From Tetradesmus obliquus (lineage: Eukaryota > Chlorophyta > Chlorophyceae > Sphaeropleales > Scenedesmaceae): DNA of 64,000 nucleotides. The DNA lies in NCBI GenBank assembly GCA_030272155.1, contig CP126199.1, positions 5,630,501 through 5,694,500 of the forward strand, written 5' to 3'. The position numbers were made by a program, and so were the translations under genes. Below, one piece after another: positions 10,180-21,911 of the stretch; the first letter of the stretch is position 1; each line of letters starts with the position of its first letter. The notes under the pieces are model-generated. The model had not been told where the DNA came from. It saw nothing but the letters and a program-made list of their open reading frames with translations, and did no database searches.

Positions 10180-13100
10180 GACTCCGCAACGTGCTACACG
10201 CTGACTTCTTTGGAACTGAGGTGTCTATAAGTGCAAATGAAGCAACTCAGCACCAGCGGTATCAGGCAGTGGTCGCCTATGTGGTGGTGACCTCACCCAA
10301 GCAGCAGCACAAAGCGGGCCTACACAGACGCGATCTTCTTTTAGGGTCGATACAGTCGGTTTTAATTTTTAATTGCGCTCAAGCTTGCGCTGGTCATCGC
10401 TTTGGCGTGCACTGCTGTGCTGGGAGACATACAGCAGGCATCACATGTAACAGGGTTTTCAGTTTGCAGACCAAGCATTTCCTACCACACAGACGGCTTT
10501 CACAATCACCTGCCCGGTAGCTTTAGACGGTTGCGGGCAGCATATGACCAAAAATAGCTACTACAGCAAGCACGCAGTCATCTACGAGGGCAAGCACACT
10601 ACGGACCACAGGCTATGGCTGTGCCACACAGCACGCGCTCGTATCAGCGTCCTAGTAGTATACAGCCTGCTACTGAGCCATATGTCACCCAGCGCCGTCA
10701 TGATTGTGTCATGTTACAAGCAAATCAATAGCCAACATTGTCAGAATTCAAACAGAAGGCAAGCTGATCCTTCAAGGGAAGCAGCTTACTAGCCGCCAGT
10801 GCCCCCAGCTGTACTCATCGCCTGATGCTGCCGTGGCATGCACCGCATGTGAGGCCCACCCCACACTACTAGCAGTGGCTGCAACCACAGCGGAATCCGC
10901 ATCATAACCTAAGTAAATGCAGTGCACTAGCATGCACAAAAGTGAAAAACCAGCCTCTGGCTCGAAAAAGCACAGGCGGCGTCTTTCCCAAGGCAGGCGC
11001 GGGGCAGCTGCTGGGCTTGTGCACCAGCACGCTGTCATCATGCTGCTGTATTAAACAAATGCTGCTGTACTTCAACATCGCAACCACCACCAACATCTAC
11101 ATCAGCAGCAGCAGCGTGATGCTGCTGCTCATTGCTGCGGCCTTGTTCTTAAAAAGGCACAACATGCACAACAACGCTTGGGACTGCATGCACATGATAA
11201 GGCACAACACATGCGGCACGCCACGCCCCAGGACTCATCTCCTGGTAACACAGCACCCCAACAAAAGGGGCATCTCCTGGTGACACAGCATCCCAACAAA
11301 CGGCGCAAACAGGCGTATTCTGGACACCAGATGCCTGCAAGCTACGCAGCTTCCTGCACAGCCAATGCAGGATGCACCAGCACACGCATTCAACCCCCTC
11401 GCTAGTCCAGACACACCCCAAGCACCTGCTGATATCGCAGGTGATGCCAGCCCAACAAAATGCAGCAGCACCCTCCAGCGGGTGAACCGCAGCTCTGCAC
11501 TGCTGAATGCGCGCAGTGCAGAGCATACCGCACACGGCCCCCGTCAGAAAGCAATGCCATGTAATAAACCTTTGGGGTGCACAGGGTCGCGGGAAGACAG
11601 CCAGCCCATGAGTTTCATATAGCCACACTGGCCGCAGCAGCTATCATGTGGCTGCAGCACCTGGGCCAAAAGACATAAGGGGCCCACACAAATGCATGTG
11701 CCCTGGTCAGCAAAGGCATATGCCCTGCGCCCGTTGCTTGCCGCAGCCGGGAGTGATGCAACGATTCAGCAGAGGCAATGCGGTGTATCAACAGCAGCAG
11801 CTGCTGGGAACTAGCAGGTCGCGTCGTGTGCTGATAGCAAAATCGCTGTGCCCACGCACCCTTCCCCAGTGGGCTTGATAGCAAAAGCCGCATGTGATAA
11901 TCCAAGATTAGACTGATACAGAATTCACGCATCACTACAAATTGATATCTAAAAATAGAGAATGTGCCACAGACAGTACACGGCTCTGCCGAGCACAAGA
12001 ATGCGAGCAGCCTACAGGCTGCTGCTGCAGGCTCCCCCCCTAACACCCCATAATGTGCACACAGCTGCGACGGCACATGCGTCATTGCACATGTGCTGCG
12101 CAGAGCTGCCATTTCACAGTTGAGTGCCGGCCCGGCCCTGCAAGCATGCATGCAAGCCGGCCTGCCTGCCATGCTGCCGACTGCGCGGCCCTCAATGCTG
12201 CACATGCGCTGCCACGCTGCCGCGTGGCACATGCCACAGCCACAGAGCCCATGACACACAGACACGCGCTTCAGTTCTGACCGACTGCAGTGCTCACGGA
12301 TCCAAAAGTGGCCTCGTCGTGACATGGATACTCGCCTTGCGCAACATCTGCATGATTGTCCTCCTGCACTGCCGTCCCCCACAGGCCGGCTCTCCCACAG
12401 TGGCAGGTGGTGTTCTTGGCGCTATCACTCAACAAACACTGCATCGGAAAGGCGTCAAACAGCCGGCGGCTACACATGACTGTGTGCGCTTGAGGGAGAA
12501 GCTGGTGCACTCAGCGTGCGTGTTGAGTGGCCGACAACGTGCACAGAGGAGCCCGTGCACGCCACGCAGGGGTCACAGCAGTGTAGCCGCCAGCACAAAT
12601 GACAGCACAACACCAAAGCCCGCAGACATGCCTGGGGCCTGCGGGCAGCACCGGCATCATGCACACACCGCAATATTGCTGGGGTGCGATGGCGCGCCAC
12701 ACACACTTCAGCAACCTTGCACAGCTGCGATCGCGCCCACATCCGCTGCCTGCCTGCCTGCCTGCGCAACGCTTGCAACAGCACTGCACAATGCACGCAA
12801 CACACGGTCAATTCGAGGTCGAGGTGCGCTGCAGTGCTGGTGATGCCATGCAGATGGACCCGTGGTTTCTGATTGTATGCGGGTCACCAGGCATGCTCCC
12901 TGACAGCAGTCTGGCTGCGCAGCATGTGCAGCAGCCCCACAGACAGCTTGCTTAGTCGCGACATGATGCTGCTGCCTATTGCAACAGGTATTCCAAAGCA
13001 TTCTGCAGGAAGCAGCCACTAGCGGCTGTGCATGTCTGGGTGATCAGGCAGACCTCAATTGAACTTTGCAAGCAGTTTCATTGCAGATGCGGATGCATGG

Positions 13101-15309
13101 AAGCAGCACAAACAGGAACATACACATCAACCCGGTCTGACTGTGTGACAGCAGCACACGCCCTCCCCAATCCAAGCAGCAGCAGTGACAGACACCAACC
13201 CAGCAAACACCACGGCCAACCCTTTGAAATGTTGCACTCAGGGCTGCTACCCCATTTGTCCCTGCCGCCAGATGACAAGTGTGTGACAGCCGCAGCACCG
13301 ATCATAGCATAGCGGCACACATCGCTCTGTAGCACATTCAGCTGCAGTGGTTCGATGCAAGGCGCTTCGCCAGTCTCATCACATGCAGCAGGCTTTCATG
13401 CCTGTGGTGCAGAGCAGTTCAACACATGCAGCATCAACAGGATGGCAGCCGGCCTTGCAGGAAGACACACAACAGTATGTGGCATGTTACTATTCTGTGA
13501 GGCCCCAAAAAACATCAGCATGCACGCTGCTGTGTGCACAGCAATGCAGCATCAACGCCCCGTCAGCAGCACCGCATCGTGCGTGGTTCAGGACACACCA
13601 TGCACTAGCAACCCCCGCACTTCGAGATGCCAGTGCAACCCGCCACACAGCGCCCCGTTTTGCATGGCAGCTGTCTGTGGCTCTCAAATCTTAATACTGC
13701 GACTCCTCAGAGACAGATGCAACAATCCCAGCAGGGCTGCCAGCAGGATCCAACTCAGCATGGACCTTGCTCGCAGCCTACAGACAGTGCGATCGACGCC
13801 TCAACACACCCCAGAAAAGGTCTTTGCTGCGCAGCCACTGCATCAAGTCATCGCAGCGGCCGGCGGCCCAACGCAGCACTTCAACAGGTTCTGTGGGCCA
13901 GTGTTCTAGTGTTTTGAGTCTGGGTAGCACAGCATCAGCGCACAGCGCCCCTCAAGCAGTGTACCGGCTCGCACATACTACATAGCAGTGCACAGTGCAT
14001 AATAAGTAGTAAGTAGTAAAGGTGCAAGCCCATGCAGAAAAGAGGTGCCCTGGGCATGCACCTCTGCAGCCTGGCAGTCACTGCCACAAGGCAGCATCCA
14101 CTTCACATGTGGCGCAGCAGTCAGGTGCGCGCCTCGTGCCAATGCAGCATGCAGTGCCACAACTCCACAGCCTGTTTGCGCATCGGCCAGTGTGGCCGAG
14201 CAACAGCCATTGCATGTTCAGATTTCAAGCCAAGAAATGCAAGGAATGGGTCAATCTGTTCAAACACCAACCCTAGGTGGCAGCAGCAGGGGCCATGCAC
14301 ATGCTGTGTAGAGCAGTGCAGTGCCGCCCGCATGCTCGCCTGAAAAAACAACCTTGCGAGCTGCTGAGCAGCCGCCCTGGAGGCACACACGGCATGACAT
14401 GGCACGGTGGTGCTGCCATCGTGCCTAGACGGTTTGGTTCACAACACACACCATCCATGCACAACAGCCGTCAGCAGCAGCAGCACCGCAGCCGTGTCAA
14501 GGGCCTAGTACAAAACACTGGGTGCGATTTCACTGACAGAGCTGCGTTTAGGGCCTAGCACAAAACACTGGAGTGCATACCCACTGACAAAGCCGTGTTC
14601 TGGGCCTAAATCCACACGGGGTGCAGCAGCACGGCTACACCACAAGAATACACCTGTCACGGTTCACGCGCAAAACGCAGCGCCCGCACCAAATGCTGTT
14701 GTAGCAGCACACCTCCAAACGGGACGTGCGGCACATGCATGCCCTACAGAGAAGAGAAGAGAAGGGCAAGCACATAACCAATCCTCATCAACAGGAAGGA
14801 GCAACACGCTAACAAGGCCTGCAGCCAAGTTTGCTGCCTGGCGTGTGCCCTACACCACAAGAATACACCTGTCACGGTTCACACGCAAAACGCAGCGCCC
14901 GCACCAAATGCTGTTGTAGCAGCAAACCTCCAAACGGGACGTGCGGCACATGCATGCCCTACAGAGAAAAGAAGGGCAAGCACATAACCAATCCTCATCA
15001 ACAGAAAGGAGCAACACGCCAACAAGGCCTGCAGCCAAGTTTGCTGCCTGGCGTGTGCCCAAAACCTATCGGTCCCACGAACAAGTAATTCAGAAGTGGA
15101 AAGCCAGGCGCTCGGCTGCATGCTAGCACGCAGCATGTCTGTGCAATCAGTGTGCCGGTTGTCCTGCTGTTGATGTGAAGCAGCCAACAGGAATGGCAGG
15201 AGCCAGCGAGTAGCTGTCAGTTCAGTGGCAGCTGCAGGCAATCGGGTTCAACTCTGCCAGATCATGTGGTAGCGCCCTTCCGCGCCACCCCCGCAGCCAA
15301 GCAGCTGCT
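10180..15309. other. Left part of unit B: no gene recognised
   Basis: Colinear with 1283-6341. It is CA/CAG-rich with scattered indels against unit A. A small local duplication of a CATCTCCTGG..ACACAGCA(C/T)CCCAACAAA segment occurs near 11235-11300. No exon with a frame conserved between units was found. Confidence 0.5.
14636..15060. repeat. 215-bp tandem duplication inside unit B
   Basis: Two nearly identical adjacent copies, 14636-14850 and 14851-15060, both beginning TACACCACAAGAATACACCT and both ending TGGCGTGTGCCC. Unit A has a single matching copy (about 5879-6085), so this duplication arose in unit B after the large event. The copies differ by a few bases and a short GAGAA-type indel. 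Confidence 0.9.
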
Positions 15310-16597
15310 TCATGCTGCGGGGTAACACGTCATGCTGGAGCAGCAGGTGTCCTGCAAGTCGTCGTCAGCCACCGCCGCTGCTGCAGCAGCAGCAGCAGCG
15401 CGCAGCTGACCCGCCAGCTGCTGCACTGCAGCTGCCTTGGCGAGGCTGAGGTTGTGGATGCTGTGTGCGAGGGCAGCCTCAGCTGCAGCGAGTGCTGCCT
15501 CAGCCTGGCTGGAGTCACAGCCGGCTGTGAGCAGGCTGGCTGCTGCCCTGAGGTGCTGCAGGCCTGTATCAATGCAGGCACGGGTGCCACACAGTGCCGC
15601 TGCCAGCTGGTGGCTCTGCAGGAAGGGGTTTAGGGGTTTTGCGAGCAGCACAGAGAGAAGATTGGTGAGTGGGGTGCATGTGCAGGGCAGGGGCATGCTG
15701 CAAGAAGGGATGGCAGGGAGCAGGTGAAGATGCGTTGCAGGCAGGGCTGTGTGGTGACAGTTGACACAAGGGCACATCAAGCGAAGCGACGTGAACGATT
15801 GCATGAGACACTAATGAGCACTATCTAATTTAAAGGACAGGCACCTGGTCGAGGCCCCCGCTCATGCTCAGTGCGGTGGCAGCTTGCAGGCATGAGTCAT
15901 CAGGGGTGGGTGGTGACTCACCGCGCACGCCTGGGGGTGCGCGCAGCAGGGCACCGGAGCTGGGCACAACTGCTGCTGCGGCGGCTGCTGTTGCTGCTGC
16001 TGGCCGGCTGCGCTCGTGGATCTCAGCTGCCGCCGCACCCTCAGCAGGACCAGCAGGCGCAGCAGATGCTGCGTGCGGGCACTGTGCTGCTGCGCAGCGC
16101 CGGGCACTGCTGCTACGACTGGAAGCGCTGCAGCCTGTTGCTGCTGCTGCATGGCTGTTTCAGCTGCCACCGTTTGCTGCTCAGGGGAAGTGAGGAGGTC
16201 TGTCCTGCGAGCCTTGGAGGGCTGCCAGATGTTGGCTGTGCTGCTGCAGCTGCTACACTCCGGGCTGCACCTCTTGGGTGGCTGCAGACAAGCGCATGGA
16301 TGCAGCAGCGGAGCAAGGTCAGCCGATGAGTTACATCAACGAAAAAGTTATGATGCCAACCGCGCCAGGAGCCCTGTTGGTAGCGTCGGAGTCGCGGGCA
16401 AGGGCAAGCTCCTCGCACCCCGGGGGCTGCACGATGATAGAGAGAGCTGGCGCGGAGAAAGCTTTCTTTGCTGAATTAAAATTCGTAGAAGCTGCCTGGA
16501 TAAGCTGAGCGCGCATGCTTCTGCCAAGCAGGGCATTTTGGTTCGGACTCACCCTTTCGCGAAGGGTGGCTGGAGCATCTAGAGCCTGCATGATCAT
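15310..16597 (-). CDS. Unrecognised three-exon gene, copy B (236 aa)
   Basis: Same architecture as the gene at 6342-7629: exon 1 16597-16553, exon 2 16281-15922 (120 codons), exon 3 15615-15310, all phase 0. Exon 2 lacks exactly one codon relative to copy A, close to its 3' end, and exon 3 has the same length. Exon 1, intron 1 and most of exon 2 are almost identical between copies, while intron 2 has diverged (extra TTTAGGGGTTTT-like bases just before the exon 3 acceptor). The predicted protein has the same Cys/Ser patch, Gln runs and Ala-rich C-terminal helix. The function is unknown. Two intact copies with only in-frame length change suggest both may still be functional. Confidence 0.55.
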
Positions 16598-17819
16598 ATT
16601 TGTGTCCAAGTGATGCTATATTGAGGGCTCAGGGAGGTGTGCACTTCGAAGGTGCGATGTAGCACCGGTGTAATCGCTGTGTTTGTCTTGTATTTCAGTA
16701 ATCAACACTGTGAACAGCATCAATGACTCGGATAATGGCATTACCTAAGCCGCGAGCAGGAGACAGCCGAGAGGGAGGGCGAACTGTTACATCAACGGCG
16801 GTCACACGCTTGGTTCTCAAGTCACCGTGAAAAAACCACCGTTCTAGGACAAGCTGCGGCCTCTCAGAACCGTCCAATTAGCATATTGCAATGTTTGTAA
16901 ATGTTTTGTCAGCACGATCAACCGTTACCAGAAGAATTTGCCTTCGTAACCAACCTGTTCACCATAGCTGTGCCCTGATGTTGCCTTGATTAGACGCCAT
17001 GAACCGGTGGTTACGCTTGAAGTTGCTTGTGATCCTGAAAGCAGCTGTTGCTTGGTCGACACCTGCAACATGTGAAGGCGGACCTGTCGTATCGTAAAGG
17101 ATTGCTCATGGTTACTTGTGCTGCCTAAAGGTAAATAAATTCAAGTGTTAACATTAGCAACATTGTCTATTTACCATAGAGTTGCGTCTCTTACTGGCCG
17201 CGCTTCGAGACGAAGACAGCTCAGCTTGACTTGCCAAGGTTACCAAAGTTGGTCAGACCAACAGCATCACGGTTACAAAAGGGTTGTTCATTTGCCCTCA
17301 CCCGTAGCAAATCTTCTTCTTCCTCTGCAACATTGCAATCTGAGGCCCGTGGCTGTGCAGCCAGCCACAGTAAGCGAACGCTCAGCTAGCTGTTCCACCG
17401 TGGCTGGGAGAAGCTGGAACAGGCTGGAACACACATCATGGCTGCCCTGTTTGGCACTGCACCGGTGGTACAGCCAAGGTCACCACGACCACAATTGGCA
17501 GCATGACCATCAATGCAACAGAAGCGAGGCACACGGGGAATGGTGCCACCGCCGCTGCAGCACTTGGGGCACCCCCTCGCTGCTGCGCAGAACTTCCACG
17601 CTCAGTGCGATTGCCGGTACAAACTCCACACGCCCACACGCGCTCCTCTGCAGCCCAAGGCATGCATGCCACACGACACCGCAGTCATGCAACTGCAACA
17701 CCCCACAGGGCTATCACCAGCTGCAGCAGCAAACATGCAACTGCAACACCCCACAAGGCTGTCACCAGCTGCAGCAGCCGTAACAGCACTGCACTACAAC
17801 ATACTGCTGCATGCCAGCC
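16598..17819. other. Intergenic stretch in unit B
   Basis: It holds the probable promoter of the minus-strand three-exon gene (16598-17150) and the 3' flank of the helical-repeat gene. A duplicated ATGCAACTGCAACACCCCACA..CTATCACCAGCTGCAGCAG-type motif sits at about 17686-17780, where unit A has one copy. No further exon was recognised. Confidence 0.45.
17273..17277 (-). terminator. Possible poly(A) signal TGTAA for helical-repeat gene
   Basis: TTACA on the plus strand reads TGTAA on the minus strand, the usual chlorophyte polyadenylation signal, about 545 bases after the stop codon. Unit A has lost it at the equivalent site (ACGGTTGTTC). It is weak evidence because the motif is only 5 bases long. 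Confidence 0.25.
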
Positions 17820-18874
17820 CTAGCCTGACGCTCTGCTGCGGCTGCTGCGCACCACACCCCCAGCATCAGCCACAGGCACTGCTGCTGGCGCCGCGGGCGC
17901 AACACCCACCTGCACCGCTGCTGCTGCTGCTGCTGCTGCAGGTGCCGCCTTGGGCGCAGCCGCAACTGCCTTTCTACTGCTGGCCCTGCTACTGCTGCTG
18001 CTTTTCGTTTTTTTGCTGGGTGCCAACACCTGCTGCACCTCCTGTGGTACCTCCTCCAGCGCAGCCCACTTCTTGTATCTGCTCTTCACCTTGGACGGCA
18101 GCGCATAGCCGTACACATTGACCAGCTCAAGCATCAGGTCAGCAGCGTCACTCGGGCTGACGCCAAAGCCATATTCGGGCCCTTTTGGAGCCAGCGCGCC
18201 AGCCAGCGCTTCTGCAGCAGCATCCAGCAGATCCCTTGGCACCTGCTGCTGCAGCTGCGCGTCTGCAATCACGATGAACAGCTCCATGAAGTCTTCCACG
18301 CTGAAGTTCTCCAGGATGTTCTTGCCGGTGACACCGCGAGTTACACTAGTTACACTAGTTACACTGCCCTTGGCTGCTGCCGCGGCTGCGCCAGGCAGGT
18401 GCTGGTATACGCCGGACTGCAGCACTGCTGACACAGCCGCCTGCTTGCTGCTGCTGCTGCCGCTGCCCAGCAGGCCCAGCTGCTGCTCCTGCTCTGCTGG
18501 CATGTCCAGCATGAAGCTCAGAAGCTCTAGCAGCCATTCTGTTGGCATCACAGCCGCCAGCCCAGCAGCAGCAGATGTGTACAGCTGCTGCAGCTGCGGC
18601 AGGTGCTGCTGCATCACTGCCGCAGCAGCTGCCGGCGCCTCACTGCTGCTGCTGCACAGCTGCTGCACGCATGCAGCCAGCGCCTGCGGCAGCTGCCATA
18701 GGCCATCCGCTGCTGCACCTGCCAACAGCTGCTGCCGCTGCTGCGCCAGCTGCGCCGGGTTCACGCCTTGGGCTGCAGCAGCACCAGCTGCCAGCTCCAC
18801 GCGCCGGCTGACCTCAGCCACAAATGCCTGCAGCATCTGCTCACAGAACACCTCTGGTTTTAGCAAGCCCTGCA

Positions 18875-18913
<39 letters not shown>

Positions 18914-19218
18914 TTGCAACAGACAGTGCCAGCTGCAGCAGTGCTGCCAGCTCGTTGCTTGCTGTCTCGGGCACTGCTGCCAGCAGCACCGCCTGCAGCT
19001 GCCGCAGGAATATGCCATCTGGCTGATGGCCCAGCTGCTGCAGCGCGGCCCAAGCTGCTGCCAGATCGCGTGATCTGAGCTGCTGCAGGCCCAGTCCAAG
19101 GTTGCCGCTCAGGACATCCAGGAAGTCTGCAGGCAGCCGCGGCATCGGCTGCAACCTTGGAATCGCTGCCAGCAGCGCCGCCAGATCTCCTGCAAGGCTC
19201 CCCGCTGCTGAGACTGCG

Positions 19219-19249
<31 letters not shown>

Positions 19250-20947
19250 GCTCGGCTGCCACTGCTGCATCGATCTTAGCATTGATGAGTGGCCACAGGC
19301 GCTGCACCCACAGCGGGTTGACCGTGGCCTGCAGCTCAGCCAGGGCCTTGACCATGACCACCAGCTGACTCAGCGGAAGCTCACGCAGCGCCCTGTTGCT
19401 GTGCGACGCAAACAACAGGTCATCGATCAGCGCCTGCGGGGGATCCGTCCCCGTGATGTCGCTGCTGCTGCCGCCGGCACCCCCAGAGCTCCACTGATCT
19501 GCATACCCGTTTGCATCTTCATACTCCTCATCATCTTCTTCCTCGTACGCATCGCTGTCAGTCTGCTGCTGCTGCTGCTGCTGCACGCCTGCCGCGCCCT
19601 GCTGCTCCTGCTGCCGCCAGCGCGCGAGCATGAACAGCGCCAGGGGGAACTCCTCGCCTGCCAGTGACTTGGCCGCGCCCTGCAGGCCGCGCAGGTAGCT
19701 CTTGCGCCAGCTGTTGGACGGCAGGTAGCCGTGCCGCGCAAAAGCGTAGCCGGAGTAGATCAGCGCCTCGGGCTGCATGGCGGCCAGTTGCTGCTTGGAG
19801 ATCTGCAGGAAGAGGAACAGACAGGTAATGGCAGGCGGTGTCCATTGAGACCAGCAGCAGATACACAGCACACGAAGCAACTGCAGCCAGTCGCAGCTGC
19901 TTGTCTTCTTGTCCTTTCCAGCCTATCATACATGGCAAGCTGCAACAGCTGGGACATGAACAGAAGCATAGCAAACCGCAAACTGCAGACCGCAGTCCGC
20001 ACCTTGGCGTACAGTGCCAGCCACTCCGCGCTGACGTCACCCGGGGCCACCAGCCGCGACATGACAAAGCCCGCATCTGCAATAGTCTTGGGGCTCATGT
20101 AGTGCATCACTTTGAGGCTGCGCCGCTCTAGCAGCGCACCAAACTTCATGCTGCTGCTGCTGCTGCTGCCGGCTGCTGCTGCTGCTGCTGCGCCGTCTGC
20201 GCCATCTGCTGGGCGCTGCTGCACCTGGCGGGTTAGGGTTCTGGGTGGCTTGAAACCCGCCAAGGCCAGGCCGGCACACACATGGAAGACCTCCTCTGCG
20301 GTGAGCTTAGGCATGCGTGTTATAACAGCGGCGCCAAAGCCGCCGACGGCGCGCGCGCGTGCTGCTGCTGCTGCGGGCGTCTGCAGGGCTTTGCTGGGGT
20401 CTGGCAGCAGCGCCAACGCCCACACGATGTTGATGAGCAGCTTGTTGTTGACCCTGCAGCAGAGGCAGTGTGGTTTTGGCGGCAAGGCAGGGTGAGGTAG
20501 CTAACACACAGCGCAGGGATGACCAGCCTGCAGGAGCACCTGCAGCAGCTGTGACGTGTATTATCCGGCAGACCCGCAGAAGCTCAGCTGCTCCGCTGAC
20601 AAGCGCAGCTGCTCAGGAGCACCAGCTGCTGCTGCTGCTGCCGCCGCACCTGGTGATGTTGTTCAGCAGCACGTCACACATGCCGCTGACGCCCAGCGCC
20701 ACCTGCTTCGCGTCCTGCGCGGACAGCCGCGCAGCGCCAGCAGCGCCCGCGCCAGCAGCGCCAGGCGGCAGCAGCCGCTGCAGTGACACCAGCATGTCAC
20801 CCACCAGCCCAACGTTCCTGCAAGTCACAGCATGAGGGCAGTCAGCGGCCAATGGTTGGTTGGGAGGCGCTGCAGAGGGTCCTGCAAGGAAGACTTGCCA
20901 GGCGTGGTGGCGTCATCCATCAATTCATGCTGCTGAAGGCCAGCACC

Positions 20948-20982
<35 letters not shown>

Positions 20983-21911
20983 CCCACCAGCAGCAGCAGC
21001 ACCTCGGAGGCTGCCATGCCCTGCTGCAGGGCCAAGGCAGGGGCCCAGCCCTGTGGCCACCAAACCTCGTGGAGTACTGCCAAGGCTGCCCAACCAACCC
21101 AACCCAACCAGCACCAGCAACCATCGCCACCATCGCGCATACAGCCATGATAATGCTCCGCACATAGCATAGCAGCGGCATGGCAGCCGTAGTGCCGCCC
21201 TGCCACACCTGTCGCTGTTTTCGCCCAGCTCCGCAAACAGGCGCAGCACGGTGGGCCAGTCCGGCGCATCTGCCAGGTGGCCCCGCTTGTCATCGATGCG
21301 GTCCGCAAAGTCACCTGGCTTGAGCTTGGTCTGGATGTCCTGCTGGTACTGCGAGGGCAGGCGGGAAACACATGAGGTGGCGGCAAACAGCGAAGGCAGT
21401 TGGCTGTTGAGCGGGCTGCACATGCTATGTGGATGCATACAGGCGGAAGCCAGAGCAGTACAGCCACAGGGGCAGCTCAAACATGTTTGTGCAGGCACAG
21501 GGAGCACACCAGATAGGCACACTGAAGACGGCCGCCAGGTGGCTAGCAGCAGCAAGCAGACTGGCCCTACGAACAAAGACAACTATGCTACGGCTGCACT
21601 TCGCAGTAGCAGCACGGCATTTGGAGTCTACATCCAGTCAGCGGCGGCCCACTAGCATCTCAGGCTGGCAGGCTGCTGCTGCTGCTGCCATTGGCCCCCG
21701 CAACCCATGCACATAGCCTCTCAGATGCATCACAGAGGCTGTTCACGTTACTTACAGCAAATGAAGTGTCTCTGGTGGCATGTGGTACATGGCCTGCCCT
21801 CCTGGTCCAGCCTGCCAAGTGAGGTTGTCGGAACAGCAGCAAGCATGCTGCTGCTTGGCGTTGTGCTGCCACCGGCCGGACCCCGCTACTAGGCGGGGTT
21901 CTGTTAAGCAT
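17820..21911 (-). CDS. Helical-repeat (OPR/FASTK-like) organelle protein, 965 aa
   Basis: Minus-strand, five exons: 21911-21756, 21348-21209, 20817-20650, 20453-20003, 19802-17820. Phases agree at every junction and the total divides by three. Exon 1 (52 residues) is rich in Arg, Ser and Ala and looks like a transit peptide. The rest consists of repeated amphipathic helices with signatures such as DWPTVLRLFAEL, INIVWALALLPD, DLAAAWAALQQLGHQPD and FLRQLQAVLLA, interrupted by Ser, Gln and Ala runs, then a Lys/Ser/Ala-rich tail. This alternation of 'W/F-A-L-A-x-L-G-x-x-P' helices is typical of algal OPR and FASTK-related proteins that bind organelle RNA. No C-terminal RAP domain is visible, so the precise family and target RNA are unknown. 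A CTG tract inflates intron 2. The last 293 residues or so lie inside the duplicated unit. Confidence 0.7.

Larger units (their letters stand above)
10141..18698. repeat. Tandem segmental duplication, unit B (about 8.56 kb)
   Basis: Second unit of the head-to-tail duplication, colinear with 1244-10140. It starts at GCCAGGG (10141) and homology stops inside the last exon of the intact helical-repeat gene at about 18698. Unit B is thus the one still joined to the full gene, and the breakpoint within that exon explains the truncation in unit A. Differences from unit A include a 215-bp local tandem duplication (14636-15060), loss of the 28-bp minisatellite and a shorter segment near 17305-17430. 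Confidence 0.92.

Noticed and set aside
15625..15640. Telomere-like GGGTTTAGGGGTTTT in intron 2 of copy B
   Set aside because: Only about one and a half repeat units; too short to call an interstitial telomere.
18118..19026. Plus-strand frame of 302 codons
   Set aside because: Antisense to exon 5 of the helical-repeat gene; Cys/Ser/Ala pattern is typical of an antisense CAG shadow.
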